A stretch of 56,929 nucleotides of DNA from an uncultured Lachnospiraceae bacterium (lineage in GTDB: Bacteria > Bacillota > Clostridia > Lachnospirales > Lachnospiraceae). The notes below the pieces were generated by a model. That model saw only the letters and a program-made list of their open reading frames with translations. It was not told the origin of the DNA and ran no database searches. Below, piece by piece: positions 15,863-25,900 of the stretch; the first letter of the stretch is position 1, and each line of letters begins with the position of its first letter. The stretch spans positions 1-56,929 of the forward strand of contig CATOJE010000017.1 in the NCBI GenBank assembly GCA_951800145.1, in the 5' to 3' direction. Made by a program: the position numbers and the translations under genes.

Positions 15863-16939
15863 CTACAAAATATACACACCCCTGGGATCAAAGTCTAAAA
15901 AGGCCTTCTCCCCCTCCTCATAAATCTTCCGGTTCACCGGATTATAGTCGGTAATCTGAATCTCCATATCACCTACCTGCACCTGGTAATACTGATAGGC
16001 GCCCATAAAGGTGGAAAGGGTTACCGTCCCTGCCAGATATCCATGATCCGACAGCAGCGCCACCTCCGGCCGGATTACCAGGGACGCCTCCCCGCCGGCC
16101 CCAATCCCGCTAAAATTATTTACCGTAAGCTCCTGGCCTGCCACCTGAATCCGGGCGGTCTCCCCCTCGGTCTTTAGCACCTTGGCGGAGAGGAAATTCG
16201 CCTCCCCGATAAAGTCCGCCACAAACCGGGAATTGGGATGATAATAAATCTCCCGTGGGGTGCCGATCTGCTCCACCTTCCCCTTGCTCATGATGATAAT
16301 CTTGTCGGAAATACTCATGGCCTCGGACTGGTCATGGGTCACGTAGATGGCGGTAATCCCCACCTTTTGCTGAATCTTGCGGATCTCCGTCCGCATGGAT
16401 ACCCGAAGCTTCGCGTCCAGATTGCTTAAGGGCTCATCGAAAAGAAGCACCCCTGGCTCCAGCACCAGGGCCCTGGCTAAGGCCACCCGCTGCTGCTGGC
16501 CTCCGGAGAGCTGATTGGTCATACGGGTTTCCATGCCCTCCATCTCCACCAGCTTTAAGATGTCCATCACCCGCCGGCGGATCTCCTCCTTGGGCAGCTT
16601 GCGGATCTTCAAGCCGTAGGCCACATTGTCAAACACATTATAGTGGGGAAGCAGGGCATAGCTTTGGAATACCATGGCTGTATCCCGCTTATTTGGGGTC
16701 AGGCTGTTGATGGCCTCTCCCCCCAGGTAGATCTCCCCCTCGTCCGGGCTCTCAAACCCGGCAATCATCCGCAGGGTGGTGGTCTTCCCGCAGCCCGAGG
16801 GGCCCAGGAGGGTGACAAAGGTTCCCGCCTCTATGTCCAGGGTAGTATCCTGGACCGCGTAAAACTCCTTCTTAGTTTTTGGATCCTGATATATCTTTGA
16901 AATATGTTCCAGGCGAACGCCCTTTTTCTCTTTTTCCAT
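15863..16939 (-). CDS. ABC importer ATPase, ferric iron/polyamine type
   Basis: 358 residues. Walker A GPSGCGKTT (about 46-54), the Q-loop VFQSYALLPHYNVFDNV, signature LSGGQQQRVALARAL, Walker B VLLFDEPLSNLD, and switch THDQSEA. After residue 240 there is a C-terminal TOBE-like domain, as in FbpC and PotA. The order lipoprotein, fused permease, ATPase on one strand is that of ferric iron uptake systems, but aminoethylphosphonate and putrescine systems look similar. It overlaps nothing and starts 5 bp after the permease stop. Confidence 0.88.
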   Translation of the reverse strand: MEKEKKGVRLEHISKIYQDPKTKKEFYAVQDTTLDIEAGTFVTLLGPSGCGKTTTLRMIAGFESPDEGEIYLGGEAINSLTPNKRDTAMVFQSYALLPHYNVFDNVAYGLKIRKLPKEEIRRRVMDILKLVEMEGMETRMTNQLSGGQQQRVALARALVLEPGVLLFDEPLSNLDAKLRVSMRTEIRKIQQKVGITAIYVTHDQSEAMSISDKIIIMSKGKVEQIGTPREIYYHPNSRFVADFIGEANFLSAKVLKTEGETARIQVAGQELTVNNFSGIGAGGEASLVIRPEVALLSDHGYLAGTVTLSTFMGAYQYYQVQVGDMEIQITDYNPVNRKIYEEGEKAFLDFDPRGVYIL

Positions 16940-16943
16940 TCCT

Positions 16944-18659
16944 TTACTCCTCCCCCTTCACCTGTATCTTCCGGCTGACCCCGAAGAACTGGATCAGCGT
17001 ATTCATAATCAGCACCGCCCCGTAGGTAATCAAAATCAGCACCGTGGCATAGGCGCAGGCCACCCCGTAGTTCCCCTTTTCCGCCTGCTCATTAATCTGG
17101 CAGGTGATCAGCAGGAAGTCCGGCGTCACCAAAAGGATAATGGCTGAGATGGCGGTGATGCTCCGCACAAAGGCAGTTACCAGCCCGCTGAAGAAGGAAT
17201 CCTTAATCAGTGGCAGGGTTACGGTCATAAATACCCGGGCTGAGTTGGCCCCCATATCATAAGCAGACTCCTCGATGGACCGGTCGATCTGACGGAGAGC
17301 GGAGATCCCGCTCCGGGTTCCGGTGGGAAGGCTGCGGACAATAAACACGATAATCAGAATCAGTCCGGTTCCATAAAGCCCGCTCATCACCCCGGTGCGG
17401 AACAAGCCATTGGCATAGCCCCGGATGTACCCGATGCCCAGCACAGTGCCGGGAACCGCCATGGCCAGCATGGACACAAATTCGATAAAGCCCTTGCCCT
17501 TAAACCGCTTCTTCACCACCAGATAGGCGATAACCATGGATAAGAAGGCAGTCAGAGGAGAGGCGATTAATGACAGCACAAAGGAGTCCTGAAAGGCCTT
17601 TAAGCCGCTGGTCCGCAGCATGTACTGGAACCATTTCAGAGATAAGCTGTAGTCCCTGCCCCACAGGGTAAAGAGGGCGCCAAAGGGGACCATCACATAC
17701 ATCAGCACCACAAAGGCAGCCACCAGGGTACAGAATACCGTCAGGGGTATGGTCACGCTTTTATCCTCGATGAGCATCCTCTGCCTGGATGCCTTTCCAG
17801 TGAGGGTGGCCGCCGTCTTTTTCTCCAGATAATACTTCTGGATCAGGAACAGAACCACGGTCAGGGACAGCAGCACCACAGACATGGCCGCGGCGCCGGT
17901 GGAGTCATAGGCCCCGGTCACCTGGAGATAGATGGTGGTGGCCAGGGTATCATAGGAGCCTCCGATAAGCATGGGGTTAGCAAAATCCGCCACCGACTCG
18001 ATGAAGGTCACTAGGAACGCGTTCCCAAGGCCCGGCAGCAGCAGGGGGAAGGTGACGCTGGTAAATACCTTCCAGCGGGTGGCCCCCATATCCCTGGTAG
18101 CCTCCTCCAGAGAGGGGTCGATATTCTTCAGAAGCCCCTTCAGCATCAGATAGCACACCGGGAAAAAGGTGAGGGTCTGCACGATGGCGATGCCCTTCAG
18201 CCCGTAAACATTGGAGTCGTAGATCTTAAGCAGCGACCGGGTGATAATGCCGCTGCGCCCAAAGAGCATAATCATGGACAAGGACAGCACAAAGGGCGGG
18301 GAAACCACCGGCAGCATGGATACCACGGAAAACAGCTTTTCCAGCAGCCTTGTCCGAAGCTTCACATACACCTCCACATAGGCAAACAAAAGCCCGATGG
18401 CAGTGGACGCCAGGCCGGTAATCACTCCCAGAACCAGGGTATTCCGAAAGGCATTCTGAAACCGCTCCAGGCTCAGCACCCGCTGAAAAACAGCCAGCGT
18501 CACGCGCCCCTCCTCTAAAAAGCTGTCCACCAAAAGCATGAGCAGCGGATACAGGATAAACAGCGCCAGAAATACCAAAAGCACTACAATCATACTGATT
18601 AAAATGGGATCCGAAAAAAACTTCTTCCGCTCCAGGGCCGCGCTTTGCTTCTTGGCCAT
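16944..18659 (-). CDS. ABC importer permease, two fused membrane domains (FbpB-like)
   Basis: 571 residues, about 12 membrane helices in two homologous halves. Each half has an EAA loop that contacts the ATPase: EATRDMGATRWKVF (first half, about 200) and ESAYDMGANSARVF (second half, about 470). Such fused permeases are typical of Fe(III) importers. The start was chosen at the ATG at 18659 (GGGGG 7 nt upstream) rather than the ATG two codons earlier. Confidence 0.9.
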   Translation of the reverse strand: MAKKQSAALERKKFFSDPILISMIVVLLVFLALFILYPLLMLLVDSFLEEGRVTLAVFQRVLSLERFQNAFRNTLVLGVITGLASTAIGLLFAYVEVYVKLRTRLLEKLFSVVSMLPVVSPPFVLSLSMIMLFGRSGIITRSLLKIYDSNVYGLKGIAIVQTLTFFPVCYLMLKGLLKNIDPSLEEATRDMGATRWKVFTSVTFPLLLPGLGNAFLVTFIESVADFANPMLIGGSYDTLATTIYLQVTGAYDSTGAAAMSVVLLSLTVVLFLIQKYYLEKKTAATLTGKASRQRMLIEDKSVTIPLTVFCTLVAAFVVLMYVMVPFGALFTLWGRDYSLSLKWFQYMLRTSGLKAFQDSFVLSLIASPLTAFLSMVIAYLVVKKRFKGKGFIEFVSMLAMAVPGTVLGIGYIRGYANGLFRTGVMSGLYGTGLILIIVFIVRSLPTGTRSGISALRQIDRSIEESAYDMGANSARVFMTVTLPLIKDSFFSGLVTAFVRSITAISAIILLVTPDFLLITCQINEQAEKGNYGVACAYATVLILITYGAVLIMNTLIQFFGVSRKIQVKGEE

Positions 18660-18746
18660 AAACATTCCCCCTTCCCTAACCTATGGGACATTTTAAGAAA
18701 ATGCTGCGCCGGGCAGCAGCCTCATCGCGCAGCATTCTCCTGAATC

Positions 18747-19952
18747 TTATTCTGTCTTGAAGCGGCTGGAATCCGCGCTGTCCGCAGAGCTTCCCAAAGC
18801 CGCGAAGAAGTCCTCCACATACTTAGCGCTGTTTTCCTTAGCGTCCTCAAAATCATAGTCAATGGTATTATTCATATCCAGGCCAAACCGGGTAGCTTCC
18901 TCCGGCTGCTCTCCATTGCTGATGACTAAGAACTGATAGGAGCCAGCCTCCTTTGCGTGGTTCACACAGTCGGGAGATAAGGCGTACTCGATCCACAGCT
19001 TCGCCGCGTTGGGATGGGCGCAGCCATTAAAGATGGCGGTGGCGCCTACCTCGAAGGAGGTTCCGTCCTCCGGCACGATGAGCTGGATATTATCGTAGCC
19101 CTGAAGGATCTGATAGATGCCGTCATGGAGGAAGCCGATGCCGATGACACACTCCCCGGGGCCTACCATCTTGGAGGGGCCGGAGCCGGACTTGGTATAC
19201 TGGTTAATATTCTTATCCAGTGCCTTAAAGTACTCCATGGCCTCATCATGGCCTCTCATCTGAATCATGGTGTTAATCACAAGCTTTGCCGTACCTGCTG
19301 TGTTCGGGTTGGACAGCATAATCAGTCCCTGGTACTCTTCCTTGGTCAGGTCGTCCCATGTCTTAGGCGCTTCCAGCCCCAGGCGCTCCAGCTCCTCGGT
19401 ATTCACCATAAAGCCCAGGATTCCCTTATAAATGCCGTACCAGCAGTTGGTGGGATCCTTATAATCCTCGCTGATTAGGTTAGCGGCATTCTCCGCCTCA
19501 TACTCCATCAAAAGGCCATCGGCCACCGCTTCATTATAGGGGTCGGTGGTGCCGCCGAACCACACATCCGCGGAAGGCTTTCCCGCCTCCTCGGAAATCT
19601 TCGTGTAAACCTCTGAGGTGGAAAGACGCTGGAATTTCGTCTTAATTCCGTAAAGCTCCTCAAAATTCTTGCAGGCCGCGGATAAATACTCCTCCTCACA
19701 GGAGCCGTATACCGTCAGCTCTCCCTCCGCCTTCGCCGCCTCGATCAGGGCGTCCATGCCGCCGGCAGCCTCTGCCTTTGTCTCCTCCCCGCCTTCTGCC
19801 TCGGTCTCAGCGCTCTCTGCCTCCGGAGCCTTCGTCTCCTCCTGGGCAGCCGTGGTGGCAGGCGCCGCCGTGGTCTCCCCGCCGCCTCCGCCGCAGGCAG
19901 TCATCCCCAGCATCATGGAGCAGGCCAAAAGCAATGCAAGTCTTTTCCTCAT
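18747..19952 (-). CDS. ABC importer solute-binding lipoprotein, ferric iron-like
   Basis: 401 residues. Signal peptide with lipobox MTAC (Cys at 20), then a flexible Thr/Ala/Glu-rich linker (about 26-65), and a type II binding-protein domain beginning LIEAAKAEGELTVYG. The motifs GKPSADVWFGG and GILGFMVNTEEL are shared with Fe(III)-binding AfuA/FbpA-like and phosphonate-binding proteins. Which ligand is bound cannot be decided from this sequence. It is first in a three-gene operon with its own promoter; a palindrome-rich 5' leader (GGGATATCCC within CGCCGG...CCGGCG, about 19990-20022) precedes it. Confidence 0.88.
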   Translation of the reverse strand: MRKRLALLLACSMMLGMTACGGGGGETTAAPATTAAQEETKAPEAESAETEAEGGEETKAEAAGGMDALIEAAKAEGELTVYGSCEEEYLSAACKNFEELYGIKTKFQRLSTSEVYTKISEEAGKPSADVWFGGTTDPYNEAVADGLLMEYEAENAANLISEDYKDPTNCWYGIYKGILGFMVNTEELERLGLEAPKTWDDLTKEEYQGLIMLSNPNTAGTAKLVINTMIQMRGHDEAMEYFKALDKNINQYTKSGSGPSKMVGPGECVIGIGFLHDGIYQILQGYDNIQLIVPEDGTSFEVGATAIFNGCAHPNAAKLWIEYALSPDCVNHAKEAGSYQFLVISNGEQPEEATRFGLDMNNTIDYDFEDAKENSAKYVEDFFAALGSSADSADSSRFKTE

Positions 19953-20031
19953 AATCTTATCCTCCTTTTTCCGGCCCTCAGGGCCTTAACCGCCGGCTGG
20001 AAGGGATATCCCCTCCCCGGCGTTTAGGAAA

Positions 20032-20060
20032 ATTATACCATAAAATAGGACAAAGAAAAA
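20032..20060 (-). promoter_or_regulatory. Promoter of the iron-importer operon
   Basis: Extended -10 TGGTATAAT (TATAAT at 20032-20037); the -35 is weak (TTTTTC, 20055-20060, 17-bp spacing). This suggests activator or iron-responsive control, though no clear Fur box was seen. Confidence 0.5.
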
Positions 20061-20086
20061 GCTTTTTTTCTGTTTTTTACAAAAAA

Positions 20087-20617
20087 TTACCGGTTCTGAT
20101 CCGCATATTCATCCAGCAATCCTCTTGTTGAATAATAGGTATAAATATTTTTATATATATCGGCCGCCCCATCTGCACAATTTTCCATAAGCCATATCAG
20201 TTTCTGCTGATGTATCTCACGGTTAAAATAATCATGTGTTATTTCATTTCTCAATAATAACTCACGCAAAAACATTTTTTCCTCTTCTGTTTCATCAAAA
20301 CCAAATGTTTCATAACTGGCCATACAATATCTAAGAGAAGTGCCGCCTTTATGTGTACCTTCCTTCTTACGCATAAAAATCACCAAATCCTTGAATACCT
20401 GCGTAAAGTCATTCAGTCTTGCTGTCACAATATCAAGGCAATCTGCCTGTATTTCTGCGTCCATGGATTCTCTATATTTTTTACTTTTACCCATAATTCT
20501 TTCAGCGCTTTGCTTCATAAATCCCAGCATATCACCAATTTTCATAACATTTATTGGTTCTTTTTCCTCATTTACTTCGAGATTAAATTGCTTCAAGATA
20601 TCTTCATTAAACTTCAT
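20087..20617 (-). CDS. hepT: HEPN-domain toxin of a HepT/MntA module
   Basis: 176 residues, all-helical, no signal or membrane segment. The motif RNEITH (about 123-128) is the R-x4-H catalytic signature of HEPN RNases, followed by an aromatic residue (DYF) as usual. It is encoded immediately after a minimal nucleotidyltransferase with an ATGA overlap, the standard HepT/MntA layout. In studied systems the toxin cleaves RNA and is inactivated when MntA adds AMP to a Tyr near the HEPN motif; here the Tyr in HDYF is a candidate (inference). Slightly longer than the usual 110-150 residues, with an extra N-terminal part. Confidence 0.72.
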   Translation of the reverse strand: MKFNEDILKQFNLEVNEEKEPINVMKIGDMLGFMKQSAERIMGKSKKYRESMDAEIQADCLDIVTARLNDFTQVFKDLVIFMRKKEGTHKGGTSLRYCMASYETFGFDETEEEKMFLRELLLRNEITHDYFNREIHQQKLIWLMENCADGAADIYKNIYTYYSTRGLLDEYADQNR

Positions 20618-21024
20618 CCAGCCATTCTCCTTTTTGTTTCTTCCAATTTATTCTGACACTTCCTTTGAAAATCCACTAATTTTTCCGGAAAATAATCAGT
20701 AAACTGCACTTTTGATTTTAACGGTGCACAATAAAAAGGGGCTTCGACTGTTATGTCTATATAAAAAATATCACTGCTAATTCCCTTTTGGTTAAAGTAT
20801 TCTTCTAAATATAAGGCAAGTTTTTGATAAACTTTGAAGTCTTCTGCATAGATTGCAATGTCAATGTCACTTTTTCCTTCTATATAGTTCGTAGTCAGAT
20901 AACTTCCAAAAACAAAAATGTTATAATCACAATCGCCAAATTGTTGCTCGATTTTTTTCTGCAATGAAAGTAATTCATATAATCGGTTCACAGCCTTGTC
21001 CTTTTCTGATATTTGCATTGACAT
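20614..21024 (-). CDS. mntA: Minimal nucleotidyltransferase antitoxin (MntA-like)
   Basis: 136 residues. The polymerase-beta-type motif is GSYLTTNYIEGKSDIDI (about 39-55): Gly-Ser, then 11 residues, then DID. The studied MntA consensus has a spacer of 10. A third acidic residue may come from FYIDIT later on. It lies upstream of the HEPN gene and overlaps it by four bases, so the pair is translated together. Start ATG at 21024 with AGAGGAAA upstream; the second Met two codons later is also possible. The base composition is more AT-rich than the flanking genes, which suggests acquisition. Confidence 0.72.
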   Translation of the reverse strand: MSMQISEKDKAVNRLYELLSLQKKIEQQFGDCDYNIFVFGSYLTTNYIEGKSDIDIAIYAEDFKVYQKLALYLEEYFNQKGISSDIFYIDITVEAPFYCAPLKSKVQFTDYFPEKLVDFQRKCQNKLEETKRRMAG

Positions 21025-21086
21025 TTATTCATTTCCTCTTTTCTACTTTTTTCTTATTTCACATCAATCTGCGGCAGAATATCTTT

Positions 21087-22592
21087 CTATGATAATTTCA
21101 TTGTCTCCAAATTTTCTAGCCTCCATAACACTTCCGCCTCTTTTATGCCACTGCTTTCCCAAACATTTTCAGACTGAAACATCTCCCACTCCCGCAAAAG
21201 TGTCCGGGGATCGGAAAACGCTCCCCATATTTCGGAGTGAAAATAAGCATCGGGGTCCCCCTGGGGATCAAAATCAAAAAGAGGATTCTCTTCCTCCTCA
21301 TAGCGAGCCAGAGACTCCAAAGAGGGATCCGCCTGCTGCCGGCTTAAGATCTGGCTCTGGGCATACACCGCTCCCTCCCACAGAGCTGTCTGGAAGGAGC
21401 CGGAAAAAAGATACCGCTCTACCGTATAGGAATAGACGGAATCAACCGCCTCCCGGTCTATGGGCGGATAAGCGTCATCCTGGTTATGGTGCATTCGCTG
21501 GGTTTCCAGCTCCTGATTTTCCTGCTGGATAAAGTAGGGGACAAAGGCCGGAATCCCCTCCTCTATCTTTTCCTTTATCCTGGGATTACAGGAAAGCCTG
21601 GACACAGCCGAATGAAGCTCCGCATAGGATGTGGCCAGAGTCAGCCCCATGCATTCCTCCGGCCCGCGCCACCAATAAGGCGCAACCATCCGGCTCATAA
21701 TCTCCATTAACGAAGACAGCTCCTTTAATGTATAAACCCCTTCCCCGGGCGCTGCCTGGGGGCAAATCTGTCTCATATAGTCTGAGTACACCGACTGCCA
21801 GATTAATTCCTTCTCCTCCTCCAGCTCTGATTCCGGAAAGCACAGGGAAAGGCTTGCGGCATAGATATCCGCCAGCTGCCGGGAGGCTCTGTCTGCCGTC
21901 CGCTCATACCGGATACAATACTCCTGATACCTTCCGTCTCCCTCTCTTTTCATCTCCTCCAAAAGCTCCGCCTTCTGCCGGAACCTGCGGACGGTGGCCT
22001 CCACCTGATTCTCCAGCCCGTCTATGTAGCCAAACTTCCGAAAGAGATCCGGAAGAAATTTGTATTGGGAAAAAGGGTCCCCCAGATCCTGGCCGATTTC
22101 CTCATCATACAGTGTCTGTGTACTGTGATAAAGGGAAACCATATCATGGGCAAAGAAGCCGGCGGCGGCAATACAGAAAGCGGGCATCACAAGAAAGTAC
22201 AGAAGCCACTGGATGACATCATAGTCCGAGTATTCCCCCTGGATAATAAACTCCTCTGGCTTGTGTTCATTGTACCGGATGGGGAGACGTTTATGCCTGG
22301 TATAAAATCCCAGCTCCTTCCGGGCATGGGGGTATTCCTCCCTATAGGTGGTATCCCCCACCTGATAGCTGATTACCGGATATTCATACCATTTACCCAC
22401 CAGCTCCTTTCTCCGACGGTAATACCGCTTGATCACTTCCTCTACCTTTCCCTCGGCACAGCCCCTCCAGCGCTTCGATTGGATCCAGATTCGGATTTTC
22501 GATATGGTAAAGGGAAAAAGAATCAGGAACAGAATAAGGAACCTGCCCCCGTCCCATAGATAGTGCAGCTGGCGATTGATTTCGGTCTCCAT
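21087..22592 (-). CDS. Unknown membrane-anchored protein, DUF3592-like N-terminus
   Basis: 501 residues. One membrane segment near the start (about 16-33), then a beta-rich part (about 50-125: [33 protein letters not shown]) resembling DUF3592, which typically lies between two membrane segments, and a second membrane segment (about 128-150). The remaining 350 residues are soluble, acidic and helical, rich in Glu and Tyr, and I recognise no family. The start at 22592 has AAGGAGGG. It is transcribed from a good promoter at 22770. The gene for MntA follows after 62 bp. Confidence 0.6.
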   Translation of the reverse strand: METEINRQLHYLWDGGRFLILFLILFPFTISKIRIWIQSKRWRGCAEGKVEEVIKRYYRRRKELVGKWYEYPVISYQVGDTTYREEYPHARKELGFYTRHKRLPIRYNEHKPEEFIIQGEYSDYDVIQWLLYFLVMPAFCIAAAGFFAHDMVSLYHSTQTLYDEEIGQDLGDPFSQYKFLPDLFRKFGYIDGLENQVEATVRRFRQKAELLEEMKREGDGRYQEYCIRYERTADRASRQLADIYAASLSLCFPESELEEEKELIWQSVYSDYMRQICPQAAPGEGVYTLKELSSLMEIMSRMVAPYWWRGPEECMGLTLATSYAELHSAVSRLSCNPRIKEKIEEGIPAFVPYFIQQENQELETQRMHHNQDDAYPPIDREAVDSVYSYTVERYLFSGSFQTALWEGAVYAQSQILSRQQADPSLESLARYEEEENPLFDFDPQGDPDAYFHSEIWGAFSDPRTLLREWEMFQSENVWESSGIKEAEVLWRLENLETMKLS

Positions 22593-22769
22593 GTAAGCCT
22601 GCCCTCCTTCTATCGGTGTCCCCTCGTATGTGTATTTCGGATGTTTTGTTCTGGCAATTATTTTTTTAGGATACGCATCCCCTATACTTAAAAGAGGTGC
22701 GGTCTCCCCTTTAAGTGTGTCCTTTTCGGTTCGATAGACATAGGAGCCTGCCAGAATGCCTGACGAAAT

Positions 22770-22799
22770 AGTATATCATGCTTAACGTAAACTATGCAA
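22770..22799 (-). promoter_or_regulatory. Promoter of the unknown membrane protein
   Basis: Minus strand TTGCAT (22794-22799), 18 bp, TATACT (22770-22775). The leader is about 170 nt and includes an imperfect hairpin (CTTAAAGGGGAG with CCTCTTTTAAG, about 22688-22718); I match it to no known riboswitch. Confidence 0.65.
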
Positions 22800-22857
22800 T
22801 AACTTTGTTTTCGAAACTTTAAAAAAATCAGATACGTGCTCCGCCGGGCGCACAAAA

Positions 22858-22885
22858 GAAGCCTGCGGCTAATCGCCACAGGCTC
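22858..22885 (-). terminator. Terminator of the riboswitch-controlled adhesin gene
   Basis: AGCCTGTGGC pairs with GCCGCAGGCT around a short loop on the minus strand, followed by TCTTTTG. It lies about 55 bp after the stop at 22939. Confidence 0.7.
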
Positions 22886-22938
22886 CCTTTCCTTCGGCTG
22901 CCGGTTTCCCGGCTGCCTGCTTTGCGTTTGCAAAATGC

Positions 22939-25900
22939 TTACGCCTCTTCATTTTTTCTCTTCATCATCAGAAGCAGCATGCCGATTCCGGAAAGAACCG
23001 TCATCATGTGCCATGGAAGAGAGCTGTCCCCAGTGCGGGGAAGGCCTGATAATGGTACTTCTTCTCCAAAGATTTCCACTGTTTCCTCGGGGATATTCGC
23101 TAACGGAACCGCATCATCCGGGATTTCTGTTCCGGATAATGGAGTCGGCTCGTCGGGAATCTCTTCGCCGCGGGGAGAACGGGGATTGGGAGTTGGATCG
23201 GGATCCGGGGTCGGATCGGGATCGGGTGTTGGATCGGGATCAGGGGTTGGCTCTGGATCGGGAGTGGGCTCCGGATCTGGGGTCGTAACGATTTTAATAT
23301 TGATAAAATCAGTTGAAACTGACAGGCCATCCTCTGATTTCTTCAGATCCAGGAACTTATCAAAGCTCTCCAGCTTTGCCTTATCCTCGTCGGTAAGCTT
23401 ATTATACTCCTCTTCGCTCATGACAATGTATACATTGGTGTCCAGTTCATATCCTTCCGGAGCAGTCATTTCCTGGAGATAGTACACAATGTCCTTCATC
23501 ATAGCGTAGTTGATATTCAGCTTGCCATCCTCAGTCCAGACTGTGCTGGGGGTAGCAACAAAGGTATAGCTGTTGGTCGCCTTGTCAAATGTGCAGTACA
23601 TTTTAACATCTGTGGTTTCTCCATTTTCCTGCTTTACCTTGTCGATGTAATAAACCTGGAATTCTGTCTCACTATCCGTGATCACTTCGCCGGTTTCTCC
23701 ATCCTTCTTGGAAAGGGAAAAATCGATATCCATCTGCTCCAGGCTGATTGAATTGTACCAGGGCCACTTGGAATTCTGCCAGTCATTTCCAGTCAGCTGG
23801 CCGTCGATATTTAATGCCATCATGAGGCTGGTCCAGGTCGCCTGATCTGCAGACAAGCCTTTATCCAAAAGCTGTGCAAAGTACTGATCTGTGCTTTCCC
23901 AGATTTCCTCGTGAGCCATATAATAGTACAGCGCCTGCTGGTAACCATTATTGGTCCAGGACTTATTGTCATATTCCCAGCGGTTGGTTCCTTCGTTAAA
24001 CTTACCCTCGCCCAGGATTTTGTCTATGTCTGCCTCATCGCCAAAGGCGAAGGAGAACAGCTGCTTATAAAATGTGTCATACTTCTCGGTCTGCAGGTGG
24101 GCATCCACAACAAATTTCTCTCCGCCGATGGTAAACCACTTATTGCCGGAGGTTGTTGTCATAGATAACTCAGCCTTTGCTTCGGAATTATTCTTTACCA
24201 GCTCATCGATGGTGGTATAGTTTGTGCCATCCTTTGAGTTATAGTAATCCAGCAGATAGGCGTTCAGGTTCTCAGCGACTGTGTCCTTGCCGTACTTGCT
24301 CAGGAACTTGCGCATATCGGACTCCCAATAGCTGGGATAGCTGTCGATATTGCCATTGCCGTCTACATACTTATAGTCCGGATTATCCATGCCCAGGGCG
24401 CGGAACATATCCTGAATCGGCTTGCTGCGAACGGTAACGTGGTAGTCTGCTCTGTCAATATAATCAAAAGGAAGAATCTGTCCGTCAAAACCAGTATATT
24501 CAGAATAATCCAGGTTCTCCGGGTCGATGATCCATCTTCCATCAGGAAGCTGATAGCGCTCCTTATAGGCATCCGGATCCTGCTCCCAAAGCTCCTTAAG
24601 CTCCTTTACCACGGTAGTCATACTCTGGGTAGCCAGGGTAAAGCTGCCGCTCTGGTACTTGTAGGTGTGCTTTGAGTCGCTGGTAAGATAAATCTCAAAC
24701 TTTTTGGAATCGCCGGGCTCCATCACATTGGCGTTGCCCCGAAGGTCATATTCCTTATAAAGTTTCTTTAACTCGGCTTCGTAGTTAGCGATTCCAGCCT
24801 TATATTCAGCCAGCTTCGCCTCATATTCAGCCTGAATTTCTTTCCTTTTGGCGTCATGGTCTTCTCTCAGCTTATTGCAATCGTCAACCCATTTTTTATA
24901 TTCCTTATAAGCTTCGGATTCCTCATCCTTCAGCGATTCTTCATATTCAGCCAGCTGTTTCTGATATTCTGCATATGCTTTATCATACTCTGCCTTCTTT
25001 TCCTCATACGCTTTTTTCGCTGTCAGATAGTCTTTATACTCCTGAGAGTTTTTATCCACTGTATACTTCGGCGGAGTTACCACAACCTTGCCATCGGTAA
25101 TCTTGTAATTCTTAATTCCCAGGCCGTAATAAACGGCAGTATCCAGATCCCCAAAATAGTTAATATAGCCATAAGGATCCTTGCCGCTCTGAACCCAGTT
25201 GTTCCAGTCCGATGCAAACTGGGTTGCATCCGCCTGCTGTACCATATAATCCGCGTATTTCTTAATGTATGGATCGGTGGTGTCAATGCCTTCCGCCTCC
25301 AGCTTTGCAAGAGCATTCTCCACTACGCTGGCTTTCGGGTCAGACATCGCCAGTTCCGTAAAGGCCTTATTGGCCAGATCCATACCATTTGACATTTCCT
25401 CAGACAGCCCTGGCTCCTGGGGTACAGGAGGCAATGCGTTTTCCGGCTTCTTCGGTCCGCTGGGGGCCTCCGGCATAGCCGGCTCTTCGGGCATAACCGG
25501 ATCCGCCGGCTTTACCGGCTTCTTTGCTTCCAGCTCTGCCTTCTTCTGCTCATATTCCTCTGTGCCAGCCTTGGCATACTGTCCCAGCAGCTCCAACGCC
25601 TTAGTCAAATCAATTACCTGATCACCCTGGGCATCTCCTTCGATCTTAAAGGTAACCTTATAAACATCGTTATCCTTATCGTAGAAAATTTCCCAATTCT
25701 CTGGTGTCCCCATGGCGTCTGTAACTGTATCAGAGGCTTCCGGACGCTTGGTATCCGTGGTCAAATCAAACTTTCTTGCATTGGCAGATTCCACAGCTGC
25801 AGAATCATCTAACACAGCAGATTCCTCTGCTAAATCGGAAGAAGCTGTATCTGTGCTGTCATTGCTGTTATCCTTGACCCCTGCGTCGAAGGTTACGATC

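Noticed and set aside
22688..22933. 81-codon minus-strand frame after the adhesin terminator
   Set aside because: It spans a terminator and the promoter at 22770 and lacks a ribosome site.
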